A stretch of 64,000 nt of DNA from Chloroflexota bacterium (GTDB taxonomy: Bacteria; Chloroflexota; Anaerolineae; Anaerolineales; Anaerolineaceae), in contig SLTK01000011.1 of NCBI GenBank assembly GCA_004347695.1, forward strand, positions 47,601-111,600, in the 5' to 3' direction. A program made the position numbers and the translations under genes. This document shows, in pieces, positions 23,678 to 33,170 of this stretch. The notes under the pieces were generated by a model. That model made no database searches, was not told the origin of the DNA, and was given only the letters and a program-made list of their open reading frames with translations. The stretch's first letter is position 1. Every line of letters begins with the position of its first letter.

Positions 23678-25057
23678 CTACAAACTAACCTGAGCCGCAA
23701 CCTGCGGCAACCGTTCACCAATTGCCTGGATGGTCGACTCAGGCAAAACCGAATCTTCCAACTGGCCATTGTTGTAGGCGTCGTACGCAGTCAAATCAAA
23801 ATTGCCGTGGCCGGAGAGATTGAACAGAATCACCTTCTTCTCACCTGTGCGTTTCGCTTCAAGGGCCTCATCGATTGCCTGGCGGATGGCGTGCGCAGAT
23901 TCAGGCGCCGGCAGTAAACCCTCACTGCGCGCAAACAGAACCGCAGCCTCAAAGGTGGCAACTTGCGGGACCGCAACCGCTTCGATCAGCCCGGCGTCAT
24001 ATAATGCGCTCAGTGACGGCGCCATACCGTGATAACGCAAACCGCCGGCGTGAATGGACGGCGGAATGAAGGAATGTCCAAGGGTGTGCATTTTTACGAT
24101 GGGCGCCAGTTGGGCGGCGTCGCCGTAGTCAAACGCGTAGGCACCCCGGGTCAGTGACGGCGCGGCGGCGGGCTCCACTGCCAGCAGCCGCGTTTTTCGC
24201 CCATCTTTGAGGTTCTCACGTAGAAAAGGATAGGCAATTCCGGAGAAGTTCGAGCCTCCGCCAACGCAGCCGATGACGATATCCGGGTATTCTCCGGCCA
24301 TATCCATTTGTTTGAGTGCTTCCTCACCGATGATGGTTTGGTGCAGTAGCACATGGTTGAGCACCGACCCGAGCGCATATTTCTTCTTTCCGTTGGAGGT
24401 TGCAGCTACCTCGGCTGCCTCGGAGATGGCAATTCCGAGCGAACCCGGGCTGGCCGGATCTCTGGCCAGCACCGAGCGCCCGGCTTGAGTGCGGTCGGTG
24501 GGGCTGGCAAAGACCCGGGCACCATACGTTTCCATCAGAAAGCGCCGGTAGGGTTTTTGCTGGTAGGAAACCTTCACCATATACACTTCCAGATCGATGT
24601 TAAAGAAAGCACAGGCCATCGACAGGGCTGAACCCCATTGACCGGCGCCGGTCTCGGTGGTTAGCGCCCGGGTGCCGGCAATTTTATTGTAAAAAGCCTG
24701 CGCCAGCGCGGAATTGGTTTTATGGCTGCCGGAAGGGGAAACCCCTTCGTACTTGTAGTAGATATGCGCCGGGGTATCGAGCGCTTTTTCCAGGCGGCGG
24801 GCGCGCAGCAGAGGGGTGGGCCGGTAAAGCTTGTAAGCTTCGCGCACTTCCTGCGGGATTTCGATGTAGCGTTCAGTGGTCACTTCCTGCTGGATGATTT
24901 CCATCGGGAACAGCGCGCTGAGAAAATCAGGTGTCACCGGTTCTTTGGTACCGGGGTGCAGCACCGGCGGCAGGCTGACAGGCGCATCGGCCAGCACGTT
25001 GTACCAGAATTTCGGCAAATCGGTATCCGGAAGGTTGAAGCGGACTTTTTGAGTCAT
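23678..25057 (-). CDS. trpB2: TrpB2-type tryptophan synthase beta chain
   Basis: The 459-residue PLP enzyme has the TrpB2 N-terminal extension, a long stretch before [13 protein letters not shown]. The PLP lysine is Lys113 in [14 protein letters not shown], the phosphate loop is [11 protein letters not shown], and [12 protein letters not shown] is at the C-terminus. It should condense indole with serine to make tryptophan. No trpA is near, consistent with TrpB2 acting as an indole salvage enzyme. It is 77 bases downstream of trpS on the same strand with no terminator between, so the T-box likely controls both. Confidence 0.92.
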   Translation of the reverse strand: MTQKVRFNLPDTDLPKFWYNVLADAPVSLPPVLHPGTKEPVTPDFLSALFPMEIIQQEVTTERYIEIPQEVREAYKLYRPTPLLRARRLEKALDTPAHIYYKYEGVSPSGSHKTNSALAQAFYNKIAGTRALTTETGAGQWGSALSMACAFFNIDLEVYMVKVSYQQKPYRRFLMETYGARVFASPTDRTQAGRSVLARDPASPGSLGIAISEAAEVAATSNGKKKYALGSVLNHVLLHQTIIGEEALKQMDMAGEYPDIVIGCVGGGSNFSGIAYPFLRENLKDGRKTRLLAVEPAAAPSLTRGAYAFDYGDAAQLAPIVKMHTLGHSFIPPSIHAGGLRYHGMAPSLSALYDAGLIEAVAVPQVATFEAAVLFARSEGLLPAPESAHAIRQAIDEALEAKRTGEKKVILFNLSGHGNFDLTAYDAYNNGQLEDSVLPESTIQAIGERLPQVAAQVSL

Positions 25058-25134
25058 GGTGATCCTCCAATTATTGATAAAAAGTTAGGAATGGCCCAGG
25101 CAGGCCAATTCACGAGTAAGGTCAGCCCGCGAAA

Positions 25135-26154
25135 TTAGCGAGCCGGAACGGACTTGTTTACGCTCAGCGTAAGGCCCATACTTTCCATGGTTTCTCCCAG
25201 TGTCTGACTGGCGATGCTGCGAGCGCGCCGGCTGCCGTCGTGCAGCATATCGAGCAGCGCGTCTTTATCTTTGGCTAATTCGGCGCGTTTTTCGCGCAGC
25301 GGGCTTAAATAACGGTTGAGCATTGCTGCCAGATGCTGTTTGACCACTACATCTCCAACCGTGCCGGCCTGATAGCGCGCCTTGAAATCTTTTACCTGTT
25401 CCACGTCCGGGTCGAAGAGGTCGAGGTAAATAAACAGCGGATTACCTTCCACGTGACCCGGATCTGTCGGATGAATACGTGTCGGGTCGGTATACATGCT
25501 CATTACCTTGCGGGTGGTTTCTTCGGGCGTGTCTCGCAGCAGAATGGTATTTCCATACGAACTGTGCATGGTGCGGTTATCGGTGCCAGGCAGCCGCGGC
25601 GCTGTGGAGAGTAAAGCCTCCGGCTCGGGAAAGATGGGGCGGTACAACTGATTGAAGCGATGGGCGATCTCGCGTGCCAGTTCGATGTGCGGCAGTTGGT
25701 CCTCGCCGACTGGCACGATCTGACCTTTGTAAAGCAAGATATCCGCCGCTTGCAACACCGGGTATCCTAACAGGCCCAGCGATGGTTGTAGGTTCAACTG
25801 CTTTACCTGATCTTTGTAAGTAGGGTTGCGTCGCAGGCGGGCTTCACTCACCAGCATGCCAAGCAGCAGGGCGAGCTGAGCATGTTCAGGGACGGCGGAT
25901 TGCAGCACCAGCGTAGATCGCTTCGGGTCGATGCCAGCCGCCAACCAGTCCAGCAGTACTTCCTGTGTGTTGCCGCTAATTTGCTGCGGGTGCTGGTAAT
26001 CGGTTGTCAGTACATGCAGGTCAGCGATCAAGAAAAAGCAGTCATGGGTATTCTGCAAGGCTGCCCAGGTGGTCAGAGTGCCTACCAGATGCCCCAGGTG
26101 ACGTGGGCCGGTGGGTCGGTGCCCGGTGAGGATGCGTTTTTTTATTTCGACCAT
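25135..26154 (-). CDS. trpS: Tryptophan-tRNA ligase
   Basis: The 339-residue class I synthetase has the HIGH-type motif as HLGH in GPRHLGHLVG, GEDQLPHIELAREIAHRFN, and an AMLNRYLSPLREKRAEL tail. The KMSKS loop reads TMHSSYGNTI, so both lysines of that motif are replaced. The frame opens 234 bases earlier, but that part crosses the T-box leader; ATG 26154, with AAGGAG before it, is the start. Expression should be switched on when tRNA-Trp is uncharged. Confidence 0.93.
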   Translation of the reverse strand: MVEIKKRILTGHRPTGPRHLGHLVGTLTTWAALQNTHDCFFLIADLHVLTTDYQHPQQISGNTQEVLLDWLAAGIDPKRSTLVLQSAVPEHAQLALLLGMLVSEARLRRNPTYKDQVKQLNLQPSLGLLGYPVLQAADILLYKGQIVPVGEDQLPHIELAREIAHRFNQLYRPIFPEPEALLSTAPRLPGTDNRTMHSSYGNTILLRDTPEETTRKVMSMYTDPTRIHPTDPGHVEGNPLFIYLDLFDPDVEQVKDFKARYQAGTVGDVVVKQHLAAMLNRYLSPLREKRAELAKDKDALLDMLHDGSRRARSIASQTLGETMESMGLTLSVNKSVPAR

Positions 26155-26164
26155 ACATTCACTC

Positions 26165-26491
26165 CTTAATACAAAAACGGATTTATGCTCGTGGGGACGA
26201 ACATAAATCCGTGGTGCCACCCCGATTAGGCTGCTTTTGAATAAAAAATCCCTCTGTGATGCACAAAGGGAATGGCCAGCCTCACTCTTTTGGGGTACGG
26301 CCGGCCGATGGCTGGCGATACCCTTTGCCCTGATAACGGTGGCAACTCCGGCGCGGGTTACTGGCGATGCGTTCACCCTGCAACTCAAAGGTCCATTCAG
26401 CTTCGCTGTGCGGGCAGGTTCTCACTTGGTCCTGCTCTCTGTACCGTCCGGGCGGAGCTTACTCGTCCTCGTCAACGTCTTTCGATATGTT
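26165..26491 (-). ncRNA. T-box riboswitch with UGG (Trp) specifier
   Basis: Read on the minus strand from about 26491. The loop E strand AGTA (26460-26463) is near the start. A distal stem I pair GCAGG/CCTGC flanks AAGTGAGAA. The specifier region reads GAA-TGG-ACC, with TGG at 26393-26395. The T-box core GGGTGGCACCACGG lies at 26209-26222, followed by a terminator: ACGGATTTATG (26177-26187) pairing with CATAAATCCGT (26202-26212), then five T. Uncharged tRNA-Trp should stabilise the antiterminator and permit trpS expression. Ends are approximate. Confidence 0.93.
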
Positions 26492-26498
26492 TTGTGTG

Positions 26499-26526
26499 AT
26501 TATACAACCTCAAAATGATTTGTCAA
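26499..26526 (-). promoter_or_regulatory. Consensus promoter of the trpS leader
   Basis: On the minus strand: TTGACA (26521-26526), a 16-base spacer, TATAAT (26499-26504). Both boxes are perfect. Transcription would start near 26491, just before the T-box. Confidence 0.88.
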
Positions 26527-26624
26527 TACACCAGTTTGCGTTTATACCTGACTTTTGTCATAAAAATTTGCACTCGTCCCCGGATGTTTATGTGTAATCT
26601 TGTATGTGCTTTTAGTTGCTGGGT

Positions 26625-26633
26625 TGGTATAAT
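26625..26633 (+). promoter_or_regulatory. Extended -10 promoter of the pyrophosphatase gene
   Basis: TGGTATAAT matches TGnTATAAT. The -35 region is weak. The start of transcription would be about 30 bases before the TTG codon at 26670. Confidence 0.55.
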
Positions 26634-26669
26634 TGATTTCATCAAGCCCATTTCATCGAGGAGTAATCA

Positions 26670-27281
26670 TTGTCTTTCCCTAATCCGTTTTTTCGCTGGC
26701 GGCCGCATCCCTGGCACGGGCTTGAAATTGGCCCCAACCCTCCCAAAGTCGTTACTGCTTATATCGAAATTACACCCTTTGACCTGGTCAAATACGAAGT
26801 TGAAAAAACGACTGGCTATTTGAAGGTTGATCGCCCGCAGCGCAGCTCTTCTCAACCGCCAACGCTCTATGGTTTCATCCCGCGCACCTATTGCGGCAAA
26901 CGCATCGGCGAACTATCACCCACCGCCGCCCGCGGTGACGGCGATCCACTGGACATTTGCGTGATCAGCGAACGCCCGATCAGCAAATCTGAAATTATTC
27001 TATCTGCCCGCGTGGTTGGCGGCCTGCTGATGATCGATAACGGTGAAGCGGATGACAAAATCATCGCCGTGCTGGCCAACGACAAATTTTGGGAGAACGT
27101 CAACGACGTTTCCGAGTTGCCGTCGGTGTTGGTGGAACGCCTGCGCCACTACTTCAGCACCTACAAACTGGTGCCGGGCAAGGAATCGTTGACTTACATC
27201 GATTCAGTCTATGGTCATGAACGCGCCGAGGAAGTGATTCGCGCTGCGATGCAGGATTATGAAGAGGCGTACGGCAGCTAA
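26670..27281 (+). CDS. Inorganic pyrophosphatase family protein
   Basis: The 203-residue protein has the family I pyrophosphatase features: [33 protein letters not shown] and the metal-binding [13 protein letters not shown] with its three aspartates. It hydrolyses pyrophosphate to drive biosynthesis. The start is a TTG with GAGGAG eight bases before it; no ATG fits. The N-terminal [16 protein letters not shown] is longer than in E. coli Ppa and resembles a divergent subgroup. Confidence 0.87.
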   Translation: MSFPNPFFRWRPHPWHGLEIGPNPPKVVTAYIEITPFDLVKYEVEKTTGYLKVDRPQRSSSQPPTLYGFIPRTYCGKRIGELSPTAARGDGDPLDICVISERPISKSEIILSARVVGGLLMIDNGEADDKIIAVLANDKFWENVNDVSELPSVLVERLRHYFSTYKLVPGKESLTYIDSVYGHERAEEVIRAAMQDYEEAYGS

Positions 27282-27284
27282 AGT

Positions 27285-27767
27285 CTAGGAAACCCGCGTG
27301 CGCCAGGCTTTCAAAGTCTCGGTGTGCTCAGCTTCGTGCTCGAGGATGAACGACACGATCAGTTGCGCCAGGGATTGTCCCTTCAACCAGGGGAACAGGC
27401 TGGTATTGTTAAGGTCGGTGTCGCTGATTTCAGAAATTCGTTCAATAGTTTGATTGCGAATGGTCGCGTAATCGTTCCAGACTCGTTCATAAGGCCGATC
27501 TTTAAACTGTTCATACCATATTTTGTTCTGTTCGTCGTCGCTGATCGTTTTGAAGTGCGCGGTATCCGGTTTGCGGTGCATCTTGACGAAATAGAGCAGC
27601 TTGATCGTTTCGGCTTCCCAGATCAGCAAATGCGACATCAGGTCTTTCGCCGACCAGTCACCGGTAACCCCAGGTCGGGTCAATTCTTCTTCTGGTACCC
27701 CTTCCAGCAGGGTCAGGAAAGCCTCATGGCTGGTTTCGAGCGCTTCGATCAAGTCGGATTTTTTCAC
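27285..27767 (-). CDS. DinB/ClbS-type four-helix bundle protein
   Basis: The 160-residue protein has the pattern of the ClbS/DfsB (DUF1706) branch of the DinB superfamily: LIEALETSHEAFLTLLEGVPEEEL, GVTGDWSAKDLMSHLLIWE with a metal-type His, and IVSFILEHEAEHTETLKAW. These proteins are often thiol transferases, hydrolases or resistance factors; the role here is unknown. The frame is open to 27872, overlapping the divergent gene, but GTG 27767 with CGGAG before it gives the natural start. Confidence 0.8.
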   Translation of the reverse strand: MKKSDLIEALETSHEAFLTLLEGVPEEELTRPGVTGDWSAKDLMSHLLIWEAETIKLLYFVKMHRKPDTAHFKTISDDEQNKIWYEQFKDRPYERVWNDYATIRNQTIERISEISDTDLNNTSLFPWLKGQSLAQLIVSFILEHEAEHTETLKAWRTRVS

Positions 27768-27851
27768 GGGTAGCTCCGGGAATTTTATATTTTGGGTCGG
27801 AATCAGTATATCATTAAGCCAATGTTCAAAAAACAATCGTTGAGGTGATTT

Positions 27852-28472
27852 GTGGCAGAGTTTGTCTTGCACCAGGAAGATTGGGAAAAGGGGCTAACGA
27901 TGAACGCCCTGATGGCCGGGATGACGGTTAATCAGGCGGCAATGCAGCGCCGCTACCAGTTGGTTCGCCTGACCGCTGAAGAAAAATCCCGCCTGGAAAA
28001 TCTAAAAATTGCCAGGCGTATTCTGGTGATGACCGAAGAATGGTGCTCCGACTGCCTGATGAACCTGCCTGTTCTGGCACGCCTTGCAGAATCAACGCCG
28101 GCTGCCGAAATCCGCTTTTTTATTCGCAAGGATTGGCCAGAACTGAGGACTTACTTCAACGAACGCAATATTTACAGCCTGCCAACGGTGCAAATTATGG
28201 ACGACGCGTTCGTACCGCTGGGGGTCTGGGTTGAACGCCCGCAGGCAGCCCACCAGCGGTTGGCTCAATGGAAGGCTGAACACCCGGAGGTGGAGCGCAC
28301 CCGGCGGCGGGCTGATTTAACTTCCGACCAGAAACGGGAAATGCTGCGCGAGGCCAGCGACCAACTACTGCTCGAAATGGAAAGCTGGTACAACCAGGGT
28401 TTGCAGTCCGAGACGGTGCGTGAGGTGACTGAAGTACTGGAAGCGCTGGAAAAACACGCGCAGGGTGTTTAA
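27852..28472 (+). CDS. Thioredoxin-fold family protein with WCSDC motif
   Basis: The 206-residue protein begins with a helical part (about 1-55), then a thioredoxin fold: RILVMTEEWCSDCLMNLPVL, IRFFIRKDW, and the cis-Pro loop SLPTVQIMDD. A C-terminal helical tail ends at residue 206. WCxDC is the motif of a COG-type thioredoxin family in Firmicutes and Chloroflexota whose partners are not known. Translation starts from GTG with GAGG before it. It ends four bases inside the convergent thyX gene. Confidence 0.82.
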   Translation: MAEFVLHQEDWEKGLTMNALMAGMTVNQAAMQRRYQLVRLTAEEKSRLENLKIARRILVMTEEWCSDCLMNLPVLARLAESTPAAEIRFFIRKDWPELRTYFNERNIYSLPTVQIMDDAFVPLGVWVERPQAAHQRLAQWKAEHPEVERTRRRADLTSDQKREMLREASDQLLLEMESWYNQGLQSETVREVTEVLEALEKHAQGV

Positions 28473-29893
28473 ACCTGCGCGAAGTGATCCTGCTCCACCT
28501 GCTGCCAGGTTTCTTTCGGTTCGGTGCGGATGTAAGCCCCCAGCAGCGGCATAACAGCGCGCATTTCCTCGGCCATACGCTGGGTGGCGCGGCGCAGGGA
28601 GAAGTGCGCATTGGGAGCACTGCGCAAGGAAACCAGATGGAGCGCTGAGCGCAGGTTGAGCTGCAGCAGCACGCGCCGATTGAAGGCATTCGGCACCAGA
28701 TAACTGGCGACCGCAGGGTTCCAGGCTGCAACCTGCTCATAGGCCTGTTCAGCCAACTGCATGGCTTTGCGGAAATGTTGTTCCAACCCGGCAGAAACAA
28801 TTCGGCGCGGCAGCGCATAACCCAGGCGGGTGGTAAGCAACTGAGGCGTTTGCGTCATCATGCGGTGGCGCTTAAGCTCGAAATAGCCGCCCTGGTCAAG
28901 CACCAGATCGAATGTAAAATTGCCGTATTCGAGTTCGCGCAAAGGATTGACGTATTTTTCCAAACTTGCCAGAATTTCCTGCGCCAGCCTTTGCCGATCA
29001 GTGGGGGTGAGGTTGCGAACTGTAGAAAGGATATGCGTATAGTCATTTAAACCAAATCGATACAGGCAGGCTGCCAGGATGCGGTTTTCGATCTCGCGGT
29101 CGTAATCCACCAACTGGCACCAATCGCCGGGTTCTGGCTGTTGGGGTAAAAACTCAGCCGCGCTGCGGGTAAGATCACTCTGGGCGGCATCCAGGTAGGG
29201 GATCGGGTTGGCATATTTGATCAGTGTGGGGGTGTTTTCCTGCGCGACCCGCTTGAGTTCACGTCCAAGCGTCTGTACTTCGAGCAACGGGTGAGAAAGC
29301 ATCTTGGAAATCGAATGTTCCAATGCTCGGGCATTGATGGTCATGCCAACATTCGCCAGGGCGGCAGCGGGCAGGTAAAAGCGGCAAATATCCACGTAAC
29401 GTGAGCGAATGCGGCGCTCCCAGGCGCCGTCATTTTCACCATCCTCGCGCGGGTGTTCCTGCTCGATGATCGCCTTGACCGCTGGTAGCGCTTCCTGATA
29501 ACTGGTGAATAACGCCTCGACTGTCTGAATGAAGACCGGTTTTAACGCATGTCCAGCCAACTCTGCCGGGGCGTGAAAGTCCTGCGGCGTCCATTTCTGG
29601 TAGCGGGTGGATTTTTCGGTATAGGACGCCAGCCGGCAGGATTCCAACGCTTCGACAGCCAGGCGGGATGCATTTTCAACGGCGATGTGCAGTACCGCAT
29701 GTTCCGCCACGGAGGCATGCCCGTATCCGACCACCCATTTTTCATGGAACTGGGCGCTTTTTTCATCATTCAACTCGGCGGCGATTTCGCGAAAACTTTG
29801 CGGCGACCGCGAGGTCTTGGCAAAAGTAACCGCGATGGTTTCCGGGCTCAGATTTTTCGGGTCCAGCAAATATACCTGGCGATCAGCGCTCAT
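28469..29893 (-). CDS. thyX: Double-length ThyX-fold protein (FAD-dependent thymidylate synthase family)
   Basis: At 474 residues it is about twice a single ThyX. The N-terminal half shows GHASVAEHAVLHI, SYTEKSTRYQKW (90-101, the S.NE.S.RY block) and NARALEHSI. The C-terminal half shows KRHRMMTQTP (RHR at 342-344), an RLGYALP block and SALHLVSLRSAP. So the N half lost the RHR (it reads SCR) and the C half lost the Ser (it reads Thr347). ThyX methylates dUMP with FAD and folate, and its active site is built from several subunits, so two halves could complement. It overlaps the end of ribF by 11 bases. Confidence 0.82.
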   Translation of the reverse strand: MSADRQVYLLDPKNLSPETIAVTFAKTSRSPQSFREIAAELNDEKSAQFHEKWVVGYGHASVAEHAVLHIAVENASRLAVEALESCRLASYTEKSTRYQKWTPQDFHAPAELAGHALKPVFIQTVEALFTSYQEALPAVKAIIEQEHPREDGENDGAWERRIRSRYVDICRFYLPAAALANVGMTINARALEHSISKMLSHPLLEVQTLGRELKRVAQENTPTLIKYANPIPYLDAAQSDLTRSAAEFLPQQPEPGDWCQLVDYDREIENRILAACLYRFGLNDYTHILSTVRNLTPTDRQRLAQEILASLEKYVNPLRELEYGNFTFDLVLDQGGYFELKRHRMMTQTPQLLTTRLGYALPRRIVSAGLEQHFRKAMQLAEQAYEQVAAWNPAVASYLVPNAFNRRVLLQLNLRSALHLVSLRSAPNAHFSLRRATQRMAEEMRAVMPLLGAYIRTEPKETWQQVEQDHFAQV

Positions 29894-30812
29894 TGTCCAA
29901 GACCTCCAAAGATTGAATAGTATCGCGGTTCATCTGCTCAATTAATGCATCCACCGTTTCAAAGCGTAATTCAGGGCGCAAATACGCAACAAATTCCAAT
30001 CGGATGTTCTTCCCGTAAAGATCACCGGAGTAATTCATCAGGTAGGCTTCGAGTTGGGGAGCGGGAGCGTCAGATTGGAAGGTAGGGCGTAAGCCAAAGC
30101 TGCTTACTGAGGGATGGCGCACCCGATCCACCCAGGCCCAGGTAGAATAAACCCCATAAGCGGGCATGACCCGTTCTTCCCAGGTTTCCAGGTTGGCCGT
30201 AGGGAACCCCAGAGCTTTTCCGCGACCGTTTCCGTGGACAACCATCCCCTCAACCATGTAGCGCCGCCCCAGCAGTCTTGCAGCCGCTTCTACGTCACCT
30301 GAATGGACCAGGCGGCGAATCTGGCTGGATGACACAGGCATGCCGCCCAATTCCACGGGTTCCAGCATTTCCAACTGGTAACCCAGTTCGTTACCAATTT
30401 CCCGCAGGCGTTCCACATTCCCTTCGCGCCCGCGGCCAAGGGCAAAATCATATCCCACCAGGAGATGGCTGATGTCAAGATGGTCCTGTAACCTGTTCAT
30501 GAAATCCAGCGCGCTGAGGGCAGCCAGCTCGCGAGTAAACGGCAGGGTGATGACCACATCCACGCCGCACGCCCCGAGCAATTCAGCGCGTTCTTCCGGG
30601 GTGGATAGATAACCGCCGTTGGTTCCTTTGCCAAGCACTACCGCCGGATGCGGAAAAAATGTCACTACTACCGAGGGACTTTGCGCTGCTCGAGCGCCAT
30701 TGACGAGCTGCTTGAGTATCTGTTGGTGACCGAGGTGAACGCCGTCAAACGACCCGATGGTCAGCCAGGATTGCTTCAGTTTGACCAGGTCGAGAGATTG
30801 GAAATGCTGCAT
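29883..30812 (-). CDS. ribF: Bifunctional riboflavin kinase / FAD synthetase
   Basis: The 309-residue protein has an adenylyltransferase domain (TIGSFDGVHLGHQQIL near residue 20; a VVTFFPHPAVVLG segment) and a riboflavin kinase domain (GRGKALGFPTANL and the APAPQLEAYLMNYSGDLYGK block). It makes FMN and FAD in the cytoplasm. ATG 30812 gives the standard N-terminus; the frame opens earlier but overlaps truB. It is the usual neighbour of truB. Its 3' end overlaps the flavin-dependent thyX. Confidence 0.94.
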   Translation of the reverse strand: MQHFQSLDLVKLKQSWLTIGSFDGVHLGHQQILKQLVNGARAAQSPSVVVTFFPHPAVVLGKGTNGGYLSTPEERAELLGACGVDVVITLPFTRELAALSALDFMNRLQDHLDISHLLVGYDFALGRGREGNVERLREIGNELGYQLEMLEPVELGGMPVSSSQIRRLVHSGDVEAAARLLGRRYMVEGMVVHGNGRGKALGFPTANLETWEERVMPAYGVYSTWAWVDRVRHPSVSSFGLRPTFQSDAPAPQLEAYLMNYSGDLYGKNIRLEFVAYLRPELRFETVDALIEQMNRDTIQSLEVLDNER

Positions 30813-30813
30813 C

Positions 30814-31719
30814 TCAATTGAAAACTTTCTTTGGCTGCCACTCATTACTGACCGGGTCGAATTCAAGCAGCGCAACCAGTTCGCCTTGCCCGCTGATTCC
30901 ACGAGCCATTTTGCCAATGCCCAGTTCACCCGGGATACGATGACCATGCCGAATGGCATCTACATCTGCTTCCGTCAACTCAATAGACGGCCAGTCGGAG
31001 AGCGCTTCGGCCGCGGGGATCACATACTGGTACCATGATCCGCCATCGAAAGCCTCGCGTAGCTTACGCAACGGTACAGCATCCCGCAGGGTAAAGCGTC
31101 CCGATTTTGTGCGGCGCAATCCAACCAGGTGTGCGCCGCAGCCAAGAACCTTGCCAAGGTCGTTTGCCAGCGAGCGAATATATGTGCCCGAAGAGCAATA
31201 AACATCAATTACAGCCTCAGGCGGCGCCCATTCGAGCAGTTCCAGGCTGTACACATTTATTTTGCGCGGCTGAAGATCAAATTCTTCGCCATCTCGCGCC
31301 ATTTCATATGCTTTTCGGCCTTTGATTTTAATGGCTGAATAAGGCGGCGGAACCTGCTCGATTTCCCCGACAAATTGCTGCAGCGCTTCTTCGAACTGAG
31401 CTTCAGTAATGTCGTCTACCGGGTTGCTGGTGAGCACCTTTCCGTCGGCATCATAAGTATCCGTGGTTTTTCCCAGTTGAATCACCGCCTGGTAGCGTTT
31501 GTCGGATGCTGAAACGTATTCGCTAAGGCGGACGGCAGGCCCCAACAGTACCACCAGAACGCCGGAAGCCCGAGGATCGAGAGTGCCTGTATGCCCTGCA
31601 CGGCGGATAAACGTGCCGCGCCGGATGATCTGGACCACGTCGTGCGAGGTCAGACCCACGGGCTTGTCAACCACAAGCACCCCGGAAATCGAGTTTATCT
31701 GGTCGTCATTCAATTCCAT
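30814..31719 (-). CDS. truB: tRNA pseudouridine-55 synthase TruB
   Basis: The 301-residue protein has GVLVVDKPVGLTSHDVV at the N-terminus and the catalytic-Asp motif GHTGTLDPRASGVL. VYCSSGTYIRSLANDLG and LRRTKSGRF follow, and the C-terminus is PUA-like. It makes the universal pseudouridine in the T-loop. A GGGAGAAATG start context is clear. It lies between nrnA and ribF in the conserved nusA-infB-rbfA-truB-ribF order. Confidence 0.96.
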   Translation of the reverse strand: MELNDDQINSISGVLVVDKPVGLTSHDVVQIIRRGTFIRRAGHTGTLDPRASGVLVVLLGPAVRLSEYVSASDKRYQAVIQLGKTTDTYDADGKVLTSNPVDDITEAQFEEALQQFVGEIEQVPPPYSAIKIKGRKAYEMARDGEEFDLQPRKINVYSLELLEWAPPEAVIDVYCSSGTYIRSLANDLGKVLGCGAHLVGLRRTKSGRFTLRDAVPLRKLREAFDGGSWYQYVIPAAEALSDWPSIELTEADVDAIRHGHRIPGELGIGKMARGISGQGELVALLEFDPVSNEWQPKKVFN

Positions 31720-31792
31720 TTCTCCCCTTTCACATGGTACCCGGGAAAATTGGTGTTCCTAAGGATTTTTGCCAGTAACGCAATTTAACCCA

Positions 31793-32755
31793 CTATTTTG
31801 AATTGCCGTTGAGCAGTAGTTTTTCAGTGGCATCCAGTACAGCGGCCTGCACTTCCTCAAGCGTACCGGGGATTTCGGCCCCGGCCGCTGCAGCATGGCC
31901 CCCGCCGCCAAATTGCTCGGCAATTTTTGATACATCCCAACCCGGTTGAGAGCGCCAGCTGACTTTGATAATATCCGGCGAGTGCTCGATAAACAACACA
32001 GAAATATCTGCATCCGAAATGCTCGACAGGATATCCGTCAAATCAGCATCATCCAGGTTATTATAACCGACTGCAAGGCGGTCGGTCTCACGCAGCGTGG
32101 CCCAGATCAAGCGATCTTTTTGCTGCAGTGTGGAAAGGCCCATCCCCCAGTAGCGCGCCGCTTCGATCGAACGAGACACCAGCCCCTGGAAGTACAGGTG
32201 TGGCAAATCCGCCCCATGATCGACCAGGTCAGCGGCAACACGCAGCGCATTGGCATTCATGTTCGAAGTGCGAAAACCGATCGTATCGGTGAGGATGCCG
32301 GTTAACAAGGCGCTGGCAACCTCTTTGGTGATTGGCAGTTCCCACTTAGGTAATGATTCAGCCAAAATGGCAGCAGTGGCCACGGCATCCGATTCGACCA
32401 GATTGATGACCGCATAACGGCTGTTGGTCACATGGTGGTCAATTTGAATATCAGGTTGGCGTGGAACGATTTCATTGCCAATCCGCTTCAATTCACCCGA
32501 ATCCACCGCGATAAAAGTATCAAAGGCTTCGCTGGGGTGCGTTACAATCTGGCTGCTGCCGGGCAGGTGGGACAGGTTGTCTGGCACGCCATCGCGCAGG
32601 ACCATTTGCACGTGCTTTCCGACTGCCTGCAGCGAAAGGCCCAACCCCAGCAGCGAACCAATGGCGTCTCCATCCGGGCGCACGTGCGAGGCGATCAGAA
32701 TCCGCCGGGCCTTCTTTAGCTTTTCGCGAATAGCGGCGTGAATCTCGTCATTCAT
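31793..32755 (-). CDS. nrnA: DHH-family nanoRNase / pAp phosphatase NrnA
   Basis: The 320-residue protein has the DHH motif set: ASHVRPDGDAIGSLLG, TFIAVDSGEL, and QIDHHVTNSRY. The DHHA1 tail carries GGGGHAAAAGAEI. It degrades short oligoribonucleotides and 3'-phosphoadenosine phosphate. The frame is open further upstream inside rbfA, but ATG 32755 gives the family N-terminus and overlaps the rbfA stop by eight bases, suggesting coupling. Confidence 0.94.
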   Translation of the reverse strand: MNDEIHAAIREKLKKARRILIASHVRPDGDAIGSLLGLGLSLQAVGKHVQMVLRDGVPDNLSHLPGSSQIVTHPSEAFDTFIAVDSGELKRIGNEIVPRQPDIQIDHHVTNSRYAVINLVESDAVATAAILAESLPKWELPITKEVASALLTGILTDTIGFRTSNMNANALRVAADLVDHGADLPHLYFQGLVSRSIEAARYWGMGLSTLQQKDRLIWATLRETDRLAVGYNNLDDADLTDILSSISDADISVLFIEHSPDIIKVSWRSQPGWDVSKIAEQFGGGGHAAAAGAEIPGTLEEVQAAVLDATEKLLLNGNSK

Positions 32756-33143
32756 CCAGTTCGTCCTCGGATTCTTCATCGGGTTCAACGGGTTGATCCT
32801 CGCGCAAATCCGCCAGCAGGCGCTCGATTCGGTCTGCGCGTTCCGGGGTTGGATCCCAATGGAAACGCAAACGGGGGAAAACCCGCAATTCGATCCGGTC
32901 CGACAAGGCGCGGCGAATGTACCCGCTGGCGCTGGTGAATCCTTGCAGCGCTTCAGCAGCGCGTTCGCTGCCTTCCAGGGCAGACAGATACACATCCGCA
33001 TACGCCAGTTCACGGTCTACCGTGACATCTGTAACCGTGATGCCTGCAATGCGCGGATCGCGAATTTCGCCCATGACGATCATTTCAGATAAGTCCTGGC
33101 GAATTCGGTCACCGATGCGTTGTAGTCTTAATTTTGACGGCAT
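32748..33143 (-). CDS. rbfA: Ribosome-binding factor A
   Basis: The 131-residue KH-type protein has the typical start RLQRIGDRIRQDLSEMI, VTDVTVDRELAYADVYLS, and GYIRRALSDRIELRVFPRLRF. The C-terminal tail is acidic (EEDQPVEPDEESEDELDE-like). It helps mature the 16S rRNA 5' end and the small subunit. It follows infB by 27 bases. Confidence 0.95.
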   Translation of the reverse strand: MPSKLRLQRIGDRIRQDLSEMIVMGEIRDPRIAGITVTDVTVDRELAYADVYLSALEGSERAAEALQGFTSASGYIRRALSDRIELRVFPRLRFHWDPTPERADRIERLLADLREDQPVEPDEESEDELDE

Positions 33144-33170
33144 TTTTCGTTCCTCAAACCTGTACCGAGC

